Shown: positions 16,401-16,999 of the stretch, one piece after another
How positions within the stretch are numbered: position 1 is the first letter of the stretch
Layout of the letters: every line of letters begins with the position of its first letter
Origin: an uncultured Lachnospiraceae bacterium
Lineage (GTDB): Bacteria > Bacillota > Clostridia > Lachnospirales > Lachnospiraceae
DNA length: 16,999 bases
Assembly (NCBI GenBank): GCA_910588285.1
Contig: CAJUQB010000103.1
Span: 1-16,999 of the forward strand
Direction: 5' to 3'
Position numbers and translations under genes: made by a program
Notes under the pieces: generated by a model
Told to the model about the DNA's origin: nothing
The model's database searches: none
The model's input: only the letters and a program-made list of their open reading frames with translations

Positions 16401-16498
16401 ATTATGGCGACTTGCAGAGCATCTATGGTGACAGTCTTTCCGAGTACTATATGCATTACCTGTACTATGGAAGAGCAGAAGGAAGAACAGGAAAATAA
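13490..16498 (+). CDS. secreted N-acetylmuramoyl-L-alanine amidase (Amidase_3) with six C-terminal 102-residue repeats
   Basis: The 1002-residue protein has a signal peptide (probable cleavage AQA-KN near 29), a beta-rich stretch at about 32-135 with no family I can name, an acidic linker with an EQAVEEQE segment, then an Amidase_3 zinc domain at about 210-395. Zinc ligands are His217 in LDPGHGG, Glu235 in YVERDLN and His291 in SLHINS; the catalytic acid is Glu364 in ILVEHCFINN. These enzymes cut the bond between N-acetylmuramic acid and L-alanine in peptidoglycan. Six repeats occupy 404-1002. The start at 13490 follows AAAGGAGG at 6 bases; the in-frame ATG at 13445 would add 15 charged residues before the signal peptide. 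Units three to five form a distinct subtype. No sorting signal is present. Confidence 0.92.
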   Translation: MKRILTKWLIPLFTICLLLAGSISIDAQAKNDGNTDQLNFLVVDSPYVESGDTQNIVASIGNGKNTITDAVLTYQNTTTGKTYQQNAKTIKGDAVLFSMYFQSAKQNGAYELSSISYKEGGRAKTIDLSAQNAGFGVNVEIEVEADAYITDLDTEVEANVVTVDGNGNQTSEVSIADAIEQAVEEQENSNIISRTFRRISGDLNNDGKFVVVLDPGHGGTDGGAFRVINGVTYVERDLNLKIAQYCKAELEKTSGVTVYMTRTDNTSQLMDRKQRTDYAMSVGADVIVSLHINSTGDQSTSASGSLVYCPNANTTSGKISQELASEILRKLELLGLTNRGNVVDEELGMILYPKQYGVPGILVEHCFINNTSDVMNHLSTEEQLRAMGVADAHGILAYFEMDETAKYEAIFDAEYYAGRYADLASAFGKNKMALLNHFLNNGMREGRQGCENFDVFSYKRQYADLRIAYGNDLKSYYMHYLRYGKDEGRQGTGCTTLQNPVTVYQGVNYSAVYSYQYYMDKYADLKQAFGDDDVAALQHFVYWGMKEGRQGCGSFDVRSYKNQYADLRVAFGSNLKSYYTHYMNNGKREGRAGTGCTTLLNPITTYQGVNYGDIYDYSYYLRNHPEVQSSVGNDDVAVLEYFIKTGMSQGHQAKETFDVRSYKNQYVDLRNAFGSDLKSYYMHYMYYGRKEGRAGTGCTSVQNPTTVYQGVNYGDIYDYNYYLSKHPEVRNSVGDDDVTVLEYFINTGMSQGHQAKETFDVRSYKNQYADLRNAFGSDLKSYYMHYMYHGRKEGRAGTGCTSVQNPTTVYRGVNYGDVYDYNYYLNNYTEIQNSVGDDDVAVLEYFVNTGMSRGHQAKETFDVQSYKNANADLRSAYGSNLKSYYMHYINYGKAEGRVATGCPMVSGAITVYNGIDYSAVYNYQYYVTTYGDVMQAYGNDDVAVLRHFINYGMAEGRQGCEDFNVLVYRNNYGDLQSIYGDSLSEYYMHYLYYGRAEGRTGK
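14699..16495 (+). repeat. 306-bp tandem coding repeat, six units (amidase gene)
   Basis: Units begin at 14699, 15005, 15311, 15617, 15923 and 16229, always 306 bases apart, the last 267 bases long. The units at 15311, 15617 and 15923 are much more alike at DNA level than any others, with long identical runs such as around GATTTAAAATCCTACTATAT, which points to recent duplication. The first unit is the most divergent at its beginning. Confidence 0.9.
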
Positions 16499-16514
16499 AA
16501 GATCAAGAGCAGTT

Positions 16515-16539
16515 ATCGGCGGTCATTTTGACCGCCGAT
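16515..16539 (+). terminator. probable terminator hairpin after the amidase gene
   Basis: ATCGGCGGTCA (16515-16525), loop TTT, and TGACCGCCGAT (16529-16539) make a perfect GC-rich 11-bp stem 17 bases after the stop codon. The base run after it is TCTGCCG, and a T-run comes only at 16551-16555, so the U-tract is not canonical. It may terminate weakly, stabilise the 3' end, or act on both strands. Confidence 0.6.
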
Positions 16540-16570
16540 TCTGCCGTATATTTTTACGAAGGGGTGTTGA

Positions 16571-16975
16571 TTGTCAAGTAAAATCGTAAACGGTACCTAT
16601 TACCTACTTACGGTAATGGTTCTTCATGGCCGTCCGGTCACGGCTGTTCAGGTGTTCAATCCGGTATATCCCATTTTTCTGGTTGTTAAACCCTTCATTT
16701 TCGATCTTCCAACGCCCGTGCCCTGCCTCCACCAGTTCTTCCAGGTTCCGTCTGGACACTTCCAGGTCTGTGACCCATTGGAAGCAGATCCTTGTTTCCC
16801 CGTCCTTTGTTTTCTTTTCATAACTATATTCAAAAATATTCATAACCTCTTTTTTCACAGCTATTTCCCCGATCCCATTAACACTGGATAACAAAATATC
16901 GAAAACCGGTGATAACAGGAAAAATAGCGATAAGAACGAGGGAACGTAAGTAGGTAATAATCCGTACCTTGACAA
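16571..16975. mobile_element. decayed or MITE-like insertion sequence with split inverted repeats
   Basis: TTGTCAAG (16571-16578) is mirrored by CTTGACAA (16968-16975), and TATTACCTACTTACG (16598-16612) by CGTAAGTAGGTAATA (16945-16959). The two pairs are separated by 19 bases on the left and 8 on the right, so the repeats are imperfect. Inside is the 3' end of a transposase gene. At about 405 bp this is too short for a working element. No clear target-site duplication was seen at the two ends. Confidence 0.7.
16604..16975 (-). pseudogene. transposase C-terminal remnant (IS4-like DDE)
   Basis: On the minus strand the frame encodes FQWVTDLEVSRRNLEELV and then GRWKIENEGFNNQK, close to the R-W-x-I-E element that carries the final Glu of the DDE triad in IS4-type transposases, followed by HLNSRDRTAMKNHY. 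Homology seems to begin near VNGIGEIAVKKEV (about 16882); the first 30 or so codons are simply the right inverted repeat and adjoining DNA read through, starting at a TTG. The frame ends at HYRK in the left inverted repeat. The first two catalytic Asp residues and most of the protein are missing, so it cannot transpose itself but might be moved by a full-length relative. Confidence 0.75.
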
Positions 16976-16999
16976 AATAAAATATCCCCCAGCATTTCA

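Noticed and set aside
14699..16495. A CRISPR array or similar repeat array
   Set aside because: The repeats are 306 bp, in-frame and coding, without short direct repeats separated by unique spacers.
16571..16891. A + strand open frame across the end element
   Set aside because: The minus strand reads as transposase with its final catalytic-Glu region, so the + strand frame is a shadow.

Overview
The window looks like a chromosomal stretch from a low-GC Gram-positive anaerobe of the Clostridia, most likely Lachnospiraceae. The reasons are strong GGAGG-type ribosome binding sites, AT-rich intergenic DNA with sigma-A-like promoters, secreted cell-wall hydrolases with Gram-positive signal peptides, and a style of C-terminal repeat that I associate with that family. 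No marker gene fixes the species.

Region 1 (about 39-9235, all +) reads as one long operon behind a good sigma-A promoter (TTGACA, 17-base spacer, TATAAA). Its order is: a GtrB/ArnC-type polyprenyl-phosphate glycosyltransferase, a GNAT acyltransferase, a FabG-like short-chain reductase, an acyl carrier protein, an AMP-forming acyl ligase, a LuxE-family acyl-protein synthetase, a LuxC-family acyl reductase, an L-lactate/malate dehydrogenase homologue with a malate-type substrate residue, and a polytopic GT-C-like membrane protein split by a 7-G tract. I infer that the operon builds a small acyl or hydroxyacyl (or aldehyde-derived) group on a carrier, moves it to a sugar, and shows that sugar on the cell surface through a lipid-linked glycosyltransferase pair. 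The product is unknown.

Region 2 (9236-9627) has no intact gene. It holds a 14-base palindrome and a degenerate, internally deleted duplicate of the control region and 5' part of the next gene.

Region 3 (9628-16498, all +) encodes three large secreted proteins: a transglutaminase-like protein, a glucosaminidase (start overlaps the previous stop) and, after a terminator, an N-acetylmuramoyl-L-alanine amidase. All three carry the same C-terminal module, a repeat of exactly 306 bp (102 residues) present as 4, 3 and 6 units. Every last unit stops at the same point, 89 residues in. The module is probably a shared surface- or wall-targeting domain.

Region 4 (16499-16999) has a strong hairpin after the amidase gene and a roughly 405-bp element with split terminal inverted repeats. 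It encloses the C-terminal end of an IS4-like transposase on the minus strand, so it is a decayed or MITE-like insertion sequence.
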